Assembly: GCF_030247195.1 (NCBI RefSeq)
Contig: NC_080672.1
Coordinates: forward strand, 394,523,037 to 394,587,036
DNA length: 64,000 bases
Direction: 5' to 3'
DNA from: Topomyia yanbarensis
Taxonomy: Eukaryota; Arthropoda; Insecta; Diptera; Culicidae
In this document: in pieces, positions 21,143 through 31,240 of the stretch
How positions within the stretch are numbered: position 1 is the stretch's first letter
Layout: every line of letters starts with the position of its first letter
Position numbers and translations under genes: made by a program
Notes under the pieces: generated by a model
Told to the model about the DNA's origin: nothing
Databases searched by the model: none
The model's input: only the letters and a program-made list of their open reading frames with translations

Positions 21143-21814
21143 TAGCAAAAACCCCAACTCGTTGACAGATTTTTTATACTCAACCTTGAGTTAAATATGC
21201 CTAAATTTAAGTTGAATCTACCTAATTTCGAGTATACCTCAAATAACTCAAAAGTACCTTATTCCATGGAAGGCCTCGACTGAGTCGAATCTCTCTCTTT
21301 GTTTTTGACAACACTAATAAGTGCGAAAGCGACGCAAGACTCAAAACTACCTAAATTCCATATCAACTTTTGAATAGGGCTAATAAGATTTGTAAACAAA
21401 CTATTGTTTTGCTGATTTCTCTTATTTTGTTATAACTTCAACACAGAAAACATTTGAAATTGATTCTACCAAGGTAAATATGTTGATTCAAGTGTATTTT
21501 TCATGAAATTCAACTCGGCAGCGGAGTAATGAGCGAAATAAGTTTGTTTACAAAAATCTCATTAGCCCTTTTGAAGAATTAATATTGAATTTAAGTTAAA
21601 AGAACTTATTCTGCGGGTTGTTTTATTTTTCCGTGTAGGATACTAATGTACACTGAAAGCCATTCAATGAAAAAATAACAAAACTAATTCTTGTTTTGCT
21701 AATTATTTGACTTTAACTGAAGATCTAAAAATGTTATTAAATTTTCTTTTAATTTGGCGAGTCATGATTTTGTCACGATTGTTTTTACAAGACATTTACT
21801 ATAACTATACTTAC

Positions 21815-21863
21815 CAGGTGGTCCAGGTGATTGCAGTTTTCGTCTTCTTCGGAACCGATAGTA
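21815..21863 (-). CDS. Cassette B, exon 2 of the PPSY membrane protein
   Basis: A 49-bp exon on the minus strand between CATTTTTTTCTAG| and |GTAAGTATAG, both strong splice sites. Read in phase 0 it gives YYRFRRRRKLQSPGPP and leaves in phase 1, so it splices in frame to 9254. Strongly basic, as expected directly after a membrane segment. Its nearest partner upstream is exon 1B at 28235-28173; the intron of about 6.3 kb contains a 3.8-kb gypsy element that inserted later. Confidence 0.72.
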
Positions 21864-22882
21864 CTAGAAAAAAATGTTTTCGTTTTATCCACAGCATGCA
21901 ATAAGTGGTGTATTGCTGTTTTTTTAACTAAAGCGATTAATTGATCCAAAAAACTTTTCACTTTGCGATATATCGTTCCATACAAAACTAGCTACCTAAT
22001 GAGAGATTAGGAATTCCTAGTTTTCTTATGTCGTTTTCGATTGGTAACCTAGACACTAACCCAGGTTAGTTGCTTCAAATAAACGTTTTTAATAAAACAA
22101 TTGGATTCTCGCAAAACAGCGGTGGTGTGAGCGAACCCGAAATATATTTCAAGTTAGAACCGAACCCGGTTTTCAGTTCAGTGGCGCATAACCTAGGTTC
22201 GAAACTGGCTCCAAGCAAACGATTTGACAACCGTTTGGTCCGAAACTAAGTTAGTTTCTGCCTCAAGCAAAAATGACGCTAGTGAATAATATTCACTAAC
22301 AGGTGGAACAGGTTTTACCACATATAACAGGCCGCTTTAAATCAATTTTAATGGAATAGTTGAGGGCATTTGAAATTTTCTATAGCTACCAGCGCTACCA
22401 AACATGAAGATCTCACACTAAAGGTAATTACATTTCAATGATTTTGATTAAAAAAGAGCCGATAAAATCAGAATAGACCGGCCTTTGACTAAACGACTCG
22501 CAAATTGTTGGTTAATGGTCCTAAAACATAACGGTCGAATATCACCACCAAGCTTTACTACCCGAATACAATTGTGATACGCTTGTTGAGCCACATCCTC
22601 TGTGCAACTAATTGCAAAATGGGACTTTGTCTCATCAGAATCCGACACTAACATAGTGACAGGACTAAGCTAGCGCCGGATCGACGCTAGCTGAAAAAAC
22701 GGAGACACCATTTGTGTCCCTGAACGAACACTAGTCAAGCGTGAGTCCCACGTGTTTCTTGGATCACACTTTTAATTCAATCACTTTGGCCCCTATTGTT
22801 TTGCTGGATTAGGGTAACAGGGGTATTTTGGACCGCTTTAGGAAGTCATGAGAAAAAATTTGAAAAAATACGGTTTGGCTAC

Positions 22883-23139
22883 TGTTATGTAGCAGTTAAT
22901 ACCCCTTGTATAATGATCTAGACTAGCTACCTATCTTGTGATATCTTGATGTGAGAGAATTATATTGTACTATTTCCTGATGATCTACTTCCGGTATTTG
23001 AACCTATATAAACCATTGTACCATAGGCTTAAGTCTCTTTCCCGTTCGGGGCGTTTAAGAATAAAAGTATTTAAAAGTACAAGTGTTTCAATGGTGTTGA
23101 GTCCGCGCGGTAACCTCGCCCCCTAAAGACGATTTATCA
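22883..23139 (+). repeat. 5' LTR of the gypsy element
   Basis: 257 bp, TGTTATGTAGCAG...GATTTATCA. Contains TATATAAACC at about 23006 (TATA-like) and AATAAAAG at about 23061. Confidence 0.95.
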
Positions 23140-23270
23140 TTGGCGACGAGGATGGGATAGCAACACGGTTTGCTGGTAACGCGTGAGTAGTGCGAGAGTA
23201 TTTCGAACACGTGATTCGGACCGAAGTAAGGTTAAAAGTACGGTGCGCGAGTGAAGTGAATGCAAGAAGA

Positions 23271-24162
23271 TGCCTCTAAAACTGGATGCTGGCGGAGAGC
23301 ATTCGAAGCGAGAACCAGAACACAGTGGTTCGAAGTTGATCGGTACCTTAGAAAATTTTGTTCCAAGCGCTGATTTTGATGATTATATGCCGAGAATTTT
23401 TTTGAATTGAACAACATTGATGATAATGCATTCAAACGTAAACTTATAGTGCATTTTATTGGCCTGCCTGCTCTCAAAAAACTGCAACAGTTGTTATACC
23501 CTCAGACACACAAAGATGTCACGTACGAGGTGGTTATAGAAAAGTTGAAATCGTATTTCAGTCCCAAGAAGAATCGAATCGCCCAATCGGTCGAATTTTT
23601 CAAACGAAATCAGAAGGAGTTTGAAAAAGTAGCTGATTTTGCAGTTGAGTTACAAGCCCTCTCCAAGCATTGTGTCTTTGGGGAGTTTCTCGATAAAGCT
23701 CTCAGAGACAAATTTATCGCAGGCCTTCGTAATGCCAAAATACAAGGCGAGTTAATGAACAGCGCGGACGAAATGTCATTCGATGAAGCGGTTACGAAAG
23801 GAAAGAATCTGGAGCAAATCGAAGCGGACATGATGAAAATGAAAGATAAACAGGATTATACAAATCGCATCAACGCAGGAAATTACACTCAAAGAACCAG
23901 ATCCAAGTCACACAGTCAGGAGAATCATCGACTAGACCGGGGCTCACAGTCAAGAGTGAGGTCCACATCCAGGAAAGCTCACCAGCGTGGAAAAGTGATC
24001 AGGTGCTTCAACTGTTCGAAGACGGGCCACATGGCACGAAGCTGTTGGATAAAACGCAGGGTGAACACGATGAGTAGTGAAGATGAAGGCAGCGTGGTGA
24101 ACATGAACCACGGGAAAGATATCAACCACGTGGTGAGCCTACCACTTCACAAGACTTTATGA
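23271..24162 (+). pseudogene. gag: gag of the gypsy element (frameshifted)
   Basis: Gag, the structural protein of the retroelement particle. It starts at ATG 23271 and reads to about 23398, where a run of seven T shifts the frame; the matching continuation (FFELNNIDDNAFKRKL) begins just upstream of 23407. The C-terminal part has a basic Arg/Ser region and one zinc knuckle, CFNCSKTGHMARSC (CX2CX4HX4C), at about 24003-24044. The frame ends at TGA 24160-24162, in the same frame as the protease that follows, so this stop may be a CGA to TGA type change in a once continuous gag-pol. Confidence 0.85.
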
Positions 24163-26383
24163 CTAAATGGTAAGTTACAAGAATTCGAAATTGATTCCGG
24201 AGCCACATATACGGTTATGTGTAAAATGGATTACGAGGAGAAGTTTTCAAACTTTCGGCTTAGAAAAAGTGAGGTTAAATTAAGAGTGATTTCTGGCACA
24301 ATTCTGAAAGTTGTTGGGACCGTCGTAGTGCAAGTTGAAAGGGAACATAATCGTTCATATTCGCTAAGTTTGATAGTAATAGACGGGGATAGGCGGTTTA
24401 TGCCATTACTAGGAAGAGACTGGCTAGATGTATTGTACAATTACTATTCCAAATTTATTCCAAATTTGTCTGGGAAGTTAAGTCCGTTGTATAATCTGTT
24501 GAAGAAGAACACTCAATTCAATTGGAGTGTAGAATGCGAGAGGGTGTTCGAGGAGTGCAAACGACTTCTGCAAAGTTGTAATCTATTGGAACTTTATAAT
24601 CCGGAGTTGCCAATTGTGGTAGTGTGTGATTCGAGCTCAGTTGGAGTTGGCGCTGTATTGTGCCATAACGTTAATGGTGTGGAAAAACCAGTTTTCTATG
24701 TATCGAGCACTCTTTCTGCAGCAGAGAAAAATTACCCGAATCTCCACAGAGAGGCTTTGGCAGTTGTTTTCGGACTGACCAAATTTTTTAAGTACGTTTA
24801 TGGTAAGAAGTTTACGGTGGTAACTGATAATAAACCGTTAGCTAGTATATTTAATCTTAAGACAGGCATTCCGCCGTTGGCAGCAGCTAGACTGCAGAAA
24901 TATGCGTATATTTTGTCGATATTTGATTTCGAAATAGTATATCGGCCAGGTCCCAAGATTCCCAACGCGGACGCTTTAAGTAGGTTGCCGATTAAGGGGG
25001 AAACCGGAGTGGATTCGAGGATTGCTGATCTTCAATTGCTAAGTGAAGAGTTACCAGAAATTGATCTGGAGGTAGTGGGTAAGGAAACACAGAATGATCC
25101 GTTGCTATCAAAGTTGTATTTGTGCGTGAAAAAGGGCTGGAATGATAGTGCAGTCAGGAACGATCTTAAATTCTTCTATACCAATCAGAATTGTTTGTCG
25201 TTGTACGAAAACTGTGTGCTTTTTTTTAGAGAAAGTAATTGTCCCCAAATCTTGTCGGAATCGAATTCTGGAGTTGTTGCATGGTTGCCATCTTGGAGTA
25301 ATCCGGATGAAACAGGCAGCTCGTAGGTATGTATTTTGGCAAGGCTTGGATAAGGACATTGAAGAGTTTGTGCAACAGTGTGAGGTGTGCAGTAGTACTG
25401 CTAGAGCTAACAGGAAAGAATATTCAAAATGGCCTGATGCTAACCGCCCGTTCGGACGAATTCATTTGGATTTCTTCCATATGGCTGGGAAAACTTTTTT
25501 GATTTTAATCGATGCGTATTCGAAATGGATGGAGGTGAAGATGATGAGTAGGACAGACGCTGAGATGTTGATAGAGACGTTGAATTCAATTTTCAGGGTA
25601 TTTGGAAAATGTGATACGATAGTAAGTGATAACGGTCCTCCTTTTAGTAGTCAGGCGTTCACAAATTATGCAAAAGAGATGAAGATTGTTGTAATGAAAA
25701 GTCCAGCATATTTTCCGCAAAGTAATGGACTTGCTGAGAGAGCGGTTCAAACGGCGAAGCAGGGGATAAAAAGGATTTTGATTGATCCGAAGTATAGCCA
25801 CCTAAAGTTACAGGTAATCATTGAAGCGTTTCTGTTCAGCTATCGGAACAGTTATTCGCAGACTATTGGGTGCACGCCCGCGAGTAAAGTTTTTAATTAT
25901 ATACCGAAAACCGATCTTGACACTAATTTAAGACCTGTTGAGAGCAAGATTAGAAAAGTGAGATTCAATTTGAACGTTGGCGAAACAACTACCAGACCGG
26001 ATGAAGATAAAAGAAAAAATGTTGATGGATATGTAGTAGGGGATTTAGTATGGTATAAAAGTGAATTCAAAACAATGAGATCATGGTTGAAAGCAAAAAT
26101 AGTAGGGGTAAATAGTCCTACCACTTATTATGTGGATGTCGATGGCAATGTAAAATTAGCAAGTAGAAATCAATTAAAAAGACTACATGAAAAAGGGGAA
26201 CAGTTCATATATCCAAAGGTTGAGCAAAGTAGTACTGAGACTCCAAAAAAGTCGAAAAGTAAGAAAAGGGCTAGAGAAAAGGAAACACCACCTATAATAA
26301 AGTATCCAGAACAGCCAAGGAAATTGCGTAGAAGTAAGAGAACGCGGAAGGTTCCCGATAGGTTTATTTTTTCGAGAATATGA
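24163..26383 (+). pseudogene. pol: pol of the gypsy element lacking the RT core
   Basis: Retroelement polyprotein. The protease carries DSGATYTVM at about 24196 and LLGRDWLDVL at about 24409-24435. The next residues (YNYYSKFIPNLSGKLSPLYN) belong to the end of the RT/connection region, so the palm and YxDD box are missing: an in-frame deletion of the RT core. RNase H (CDSSSVGVGAVL, LHREALAV, TDNKPL) runs to about 25000. A T8 run near 25220 shifts the frame; the second frame continues to the stop at 26383 with the HHCC integrase zinc domain (CEVCSSTA) and the core D, D, E residues (LDFFHMAGKTF, SDNGPPF, AERAVQTAKQ). The element cannot make its own RT. Confidence 0.9.
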
Positions 26384-26420
26384 CGACAGTATTCAGGGAA
26401 CATTGAATTAAGGAAGGAAG

Positions 26421-26677
26421 TGTTATGTAGCAGTTAATACCCCTTGTATAATGATCTAGACTAGCTACCTATCTTGTGATATCTTGATGTGAGAGAATTA
26501 TATTGTACTATTTCCTGATGATCTACTTCCGGTATTTGAACCTATATAAACCATTGTACCATAGGCTTAAGTCTCTTTCCCGTTCGGGACGTTTAAGAAT
26601 AAAAGTATTTAAAAGTACAAGTGTTTCAATGGTGTTGAGTCCGCGCGGTAACCTCGCCCCCTAAAGACGATTTATCA
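26421..26677 (+). repeat. 3' LTR of the gypsy element
   Basis: 257 bp, same ends as the 5' LTR, followed by the target duplication GCTAC at 26678-26682. Confidence 0.95.
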
Positions 26678-28172
26678 GCTACGTAATCTGGATCATTTCA
26701 TAGGCTAATATGTACGGCATTATGATTTTTTTTGGATATGTAGTGTTCTAGTCAAATAAATCTTAATAATTGGGAAAAATGACAAATCATGAAAGCGCAT
26801 TTTTCTTATTTTGGACCCATCAACTTTATTTTGGACCGTAAACAAAGCATATTTTGGACCATCGATTTTCCTTTGTACCATTGCTGTAAACATATTTTGG
26901 ACCGATATCGAAACAGATTTTGGACCATCCAAATGTTCACATATCTCACTTTGTATGATGAATTTGTACATGATTGACTAAGAAGTGCTTTTCTGGGAAC
27001 AAAAAGTGAACTTTTTTTAATGCAGAGTAGATATGCAAAGAGGTGTCAGAGTTAATTGGGAGCATGGCGATAATATGTTATCCTTTGGAAATAGCTAACA
27101 TATTTTGGACATACCCAAAATAACAATTTTCATACATCTGATTGCTTTTTTCAAACTAAAATCGATTTCTTATGTATTTTATAAAGATAATAATGATGTT
27201 TGCATGATTGAAATGTATGCACTTTATAAATAATAACTCTTCGATGTTGGTGACAACAATGCCACCTCCTCCTCATTTTGGATCAGTTCAGCTGAAATGT
27301 GAAAACACGATTAAAAATTTTCAATTCAATGGTTCCTATTAAACCATCTGACTCAGAATGCACCGGGAGTTGCTTTCTAGCATAATAATTTCAGTGTTAC
27401 GTTTGCAATATTTCAATTTGTTATAAGCTTTAAATGGAAAAATGCACAAATCATCGTCAAGTGGTCCAAAATACCCTCGTTACTCTAACTGTCAAAGATG
27501 CCAAACCCATGTGGCTACAACCATTCTCAAGTGAGACCGATAATTTCAGTCAAGAAATTGTTTACATATACATATTTACATTTACACACTTAAACTTATC
27601 GCAAAGATTCATTCACTGACTTATAGTAGTAGTCGACAATGGCGTCATTTTAATTAGAAGAAATTGGTTGAATTTCCCCACCTTATTCGCAGATTAGGTA
27701 CCACAACCTTGTACCAGTGCTATGTACAATATTAATTTTCCTGACATATTTTAGAATAAAAGTCAGTATATTGAAAAATGTGGGACACTTTCCGGGACGT
27801 CTAGCCATGCGGAACAAGCCCTTTGCATCAGGGACGTCTGGTCACTTTATAACAAATCGTAACTTTTCTTGATAAACTGTATAGAGGTGATATAAACGTG
27901 TTGAAAGTGTCAATCGGTCGCGTCACGGTTGACCGAGCATGTCGTCAGCAAGACAGTACCAATACGTCAAAAGGCAGCACGCATGGTACTTTGTTAAACA
28001 GCACGGTACAATTTCACCTGGAAGTTAGTATCAATGTTTGAAGGTACGAAACAGCGCGAATGATTAACCATGAGAGACACTTCTAGAGATAACAGAACTA
28101 ACGAACTAGTCATGGTTTGAATACCGTTCAAGCAAACTTTCAGCCAGCTTTCTTCAAATATTGATCACATAC

Positions 28173-28235
28173 CGATGAAATAGCGCTTAGAAATAGCACC
28201 AGAATTATCAACAGGATCAGCGTGGTATCGTTCAT
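28173..28235 (-). CDS. Cassette B, exon 1 of the PPSY membrane protein
   Basis: Minus strand, ATG at 28235 (context AACATGA), 63 coding bases, 21 residues starting MNDTTLILLIILVLFLSAI, one hydrophobic segment, phase-0 exit at TCATCG|GTATGTG. Length and phase are identical to exons 1A and 1C. Joined to 21863-21815 it gives a 37-residue N-terminus (membrane segment plus RFRRRRK) in frame with the shared tail. A TGATAAAT motif (plus) lies about 115 bp upstream of the ATG. Confidence 0.7.
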
Positions 28236-28430
28236 GTTTTCAGAGTGTAGTTTCACGGAGAATCAAAATTTTCAGGAAGCAATACACCACTTCGCTGCGT
28301 ACCGATTTCGCACTAAAGTATGACTAGTACGCATGCAATATGGTGACAATTGATAAATACCTTCCAATGGTACATTGCTAAGCGAGCATACACTCTCGCG
28401 AATGTATAAGGTGGTCTATTTACTGCGCTA
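28236..28430 (-). promoter_or_regulatory. Likely promoter/5' UTR region of cassette B
   Basis: Inferred from position. It contains ATTGATAAATACC at about 28348 and a short GAGCATACACTCTCGCGA stretch. No TATA box or initiator can be fixed with certainty. Confidence 0.3.
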
Positions 28431-28889
28431 ACCCGAATAGAAATGCATAGTACTTGCTACCACCATTTGTATTTTCGTAAAAGTACAATAACATTAGAAT
28501 GATTTACAGTAATTTCATATTTTCATTAAATTTTAATTGATTTGTTCTAATTTTTTATTCCTATTTTGTCACATTTTATTTGTCTTGGTTCTATTGATAT
28601 TTAAGTGGATCACTAAATAAAGAATAACAGACAAAACCAGAAGATACACCTTATACAAAGTACAAAAAGGTCGTTGAATATCAAGTTACTTGCACGCACA
28701 TCAATTTATTTAGTATTGCCTTTTATGAATAAGATGAGAATAGATCATATCAACCGCCTTTACGTTGAAATTAAAAGAATGTATTAAATTATGAACCAGA
28801 ATCATATCCAGGACGCAACCACCGCAACTCAACTACACATTTGAATGTAACGCCATGTATATATTCGGGGCGAACTAGTTTATTATTTA

Positions 28890-31240
28890 CAATTTCAGGA
28901 ACTTAGTCTCGGTTTTCGTAAATCATTCAATTCACGAAATAGTGATATTTATCGTAAAGTTATGCACGCATTTTTTCCGTGTAATAGTTAGAATGGCGGA
29001 GCATGCTTCTTGGTTGTCTCTCCACTATTCTTCATTATTTCGCGGTTTTCACAATCAATTGATTCGTAACGATCTGTCACAAAAGTTTTATTTGGTTTAA
29101 GATCCGGAAATCGTTAGCCACTTAAGGGGTTATATCTACTTTAGTGGGTCGAAGAATTTGATTTTTTGTCTTTTCGTAATGTATCTCTCCCCAAAAATAT
29201 TTCTACTAAATTTCAAAAGAATCTTACTATTAGAACTAAAGTTTCAGCACTAAAGAGCTGAAGGTACGCTGCAGCCAGAGTGGTTGTTCAATTTTCTCGC
29301 GGTTTTTACCAAAAGACAAAATGCGTATATTTTTGGAATGCGTACTGAATGCTCGTTCGTTCCGGAAGACACGCACGTTAGAATGTACATTTGTGTTAGT
29401 TCATTAATGATCTTTCGAGAACTAATGGCATTTTCGTTTCTGACAGTGCACTACACCGGTGTAGTCGGTGCTACACTCATTCAAACTTGGGTGCAATCAG
29501 TCTATCTCTTTCTTTGCACTACACCGGTGTAGCACCAAGAAAAAACGAAAACGCTATAAGTTGCTTGAAAAAAGTGATAACGGGTTCACGCCAAACAATA
29601 ATGAGAGTTGTGATCAATTCATCTTGAACATTAGTTCAAAGATTCTTTCCGGAGGTGTTTTACCAGTCGAAATCGCATCTTTCACTTCCGCTTGCATTTT
29701 CAAAGAAGCGGATGTTGTGGTTTTGAAATTTTTTTAAGAATTCGTAAAGAAGGAAGGGGCAAAAGGCTACTAAGAAGGGAAGAATTGCACATCAACAACA
29801 AAATGATATTATTAACGCTACAGTGGCCTGAGAAAATAGGCAGTATGACCCCGAAATAGATGACTATGTAGTTCGAAGATAACTCATTTTAACATTGCAC
29901 AATCTTGACGTGAAACGTTAAACGCAATTGTTTCGAAATCGGCTTAGTGGTGATGGCAACAGTTTGAAAACATGCACCCGATCGTTTTTTATTACAATGC
30001 ACGGAAAAAATCGGATTATAAATTCCTGGAAAAAAAGATCACGATTTCGTAAACTGAACGATTTCCGAAAACCGTGACCAAGTTCCTGAAATTATGAATA
30101 ATAAAACCCGTGTATTCGTGAAACAATTTGTGTTTTCAAAAAACTAGGTCGCCTCGGATATACCCATGACGTTCAAATGTTTGGTTGGGTTACTGTTGTT
30201 GAGCCCTGGACATGTTTAGTTTTTGTTATGATTCGTGTTCATAATATAGGAATACACAGCCGACAGTCAAACGATGCTCATGATTTCAGGAGTTTATTTG
30301 CGATTTTTGTGATTTTTCATCACGTTACCATGCTGTTTTATTCATGAATTTACTGTCGGATTTTTCTGTCAGACTAGCGGGATTTATTTTCATCATCTCA
30401 GGATCTTAGTCGCGATGTTCGTAATTTCTATTCACGTTATCGTGATATTGTAGTCTTGAGAAGAGTGAATCATGTTCATAGTTTCAGGAACTTAGTCACG
30501 ATTTTTGATATTTTATCACGAGTTTTATGAATTATGTTCATGATATCAGGATGATGTCGCTTACCCTACGTTGTATTCCTTTTTCTTCGATGTCACCAGA
30601 ATTTTCCGGTTGGCACGAGGGTTATAATGGGTCCACGTACCCTACTTGCAGCATGCAAGTTTACCTGGCGCAGGTAACGAAGATCCCCGATGAGCAGCAG
30701 TAGAACGACGATCACCCAATAGCAGCTCGCAATTAAGGCGAGCGAAAAACAAAACTGCACGGGAAGCAGCGAAAGCCTACAGTGACTGCTATTAGCAGTA
30801 GAACCAAACAGCTGCAGCAATGAAGAACTTAGTACAAGAGTTTTCGGGCTGACTAAATACTACACTTTTCACTGTACTGGACACATTTATTCACCTACAT
30901 ACGGGTTACACATTGCATGCACTTGAAAACTAATTACACTAATTAAGGGATCGAAAGAAGAGCGATCTGATTTGCTTGTAGGTTTATTCTCGACTGAAAT
31001 GCTAGTCACACTCATAGAGTGAGCTAATGTTGGCTCGCTATTTCTGATCATTACCCGGTTGCCAGAAGGGCTAGAAAAACCGGTATAACGGGTGCCCGGT
31101 ACACCAATCTTTGCGTGAGAAAAGAATTTCTCACGCAGTGGGGCCAAATACTATTGCGTGAACCAACACAGGATCTTAGTCACGATTTTCGTATATTCTG
31201 TTCACGTTATCGTGATATTTTATTCTAGAGCTTTCGCATT
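28890..31240. repeat. Scattered degenerate repeat, 'TTAGTCACGATTTTCGT...ATCGTGATAT'
   Basis: Diverged units beginning CAGGAACTTAGT or AGGATCTTAGT, then CACGATTTTCGTA and CACGTTATCGTGATAT, occur at about 28900, 30290, 30400, 30480 and 31170. They look like fragments of one repeat family; ends and target duplications could not be fixed. Two identical 14-bp palindromes, CTACACCGGTGTAG (29452-29465, 29519-29532), lie in between. Confidence 0.5.

Larger units (their letters stand above)
22883..26677 (+). mobile_element. Ty3/gypsy LTR retrotransposon, internally deleted
   Basis: Two 257-bp LTRs (22883-23139, 26421-26677) beginning TG and ending CA, differing at one visible position (GGGGCG versus GGGACG), flanked by a 5-bp duplication GCTAC. 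A primer-binding region TTGGCGACGAGGATGGG follows the 5' LTR directly. Gag and pol remnants lie between. The near-identical LTRs mean a recent insertion, yet the protein frames carry frameshifts and a deletion, so the copy was probably mobilised in trans or damaged very recently. Confidence 0.95.
22812..27485. mobile_element. TA-flanked TIR element split by the gypsy insertion
   Basis: Left GGGTAACAGGGGTATTTTGG, right complement GAGTAACGAGGGTATTTTGG; TA at 22810-22811 and 27486-27487. Without the LTR element the length is about 0.87 kb. The interior repeats the phrase TTTTGGACC several times between 26810 and 26925. Confidence 0.85.

Noticed and set aside
21785..21985. 66-codon minus-strand frame as an independent gene
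   Set aside because: The frame is a shadow: the 49-bp exon inside it is read in another phase (YYRFRRRRK...), which is the one that joins flanking exons.
30593..30820. Minus-strand frame with a strong hydrophobic segment ending at CGCCAG|GTAAAC, resembling a fourth cassette exon 1
   Set aside because: It has no in-frame ATG (the apparent start is TTG, and a TAG lies upstream), it is not 63 bases long, and no 49-base partner exon with an AG acceptor is found; the best donor nearby (30565) gives 49 bases ending at TG, not AG.
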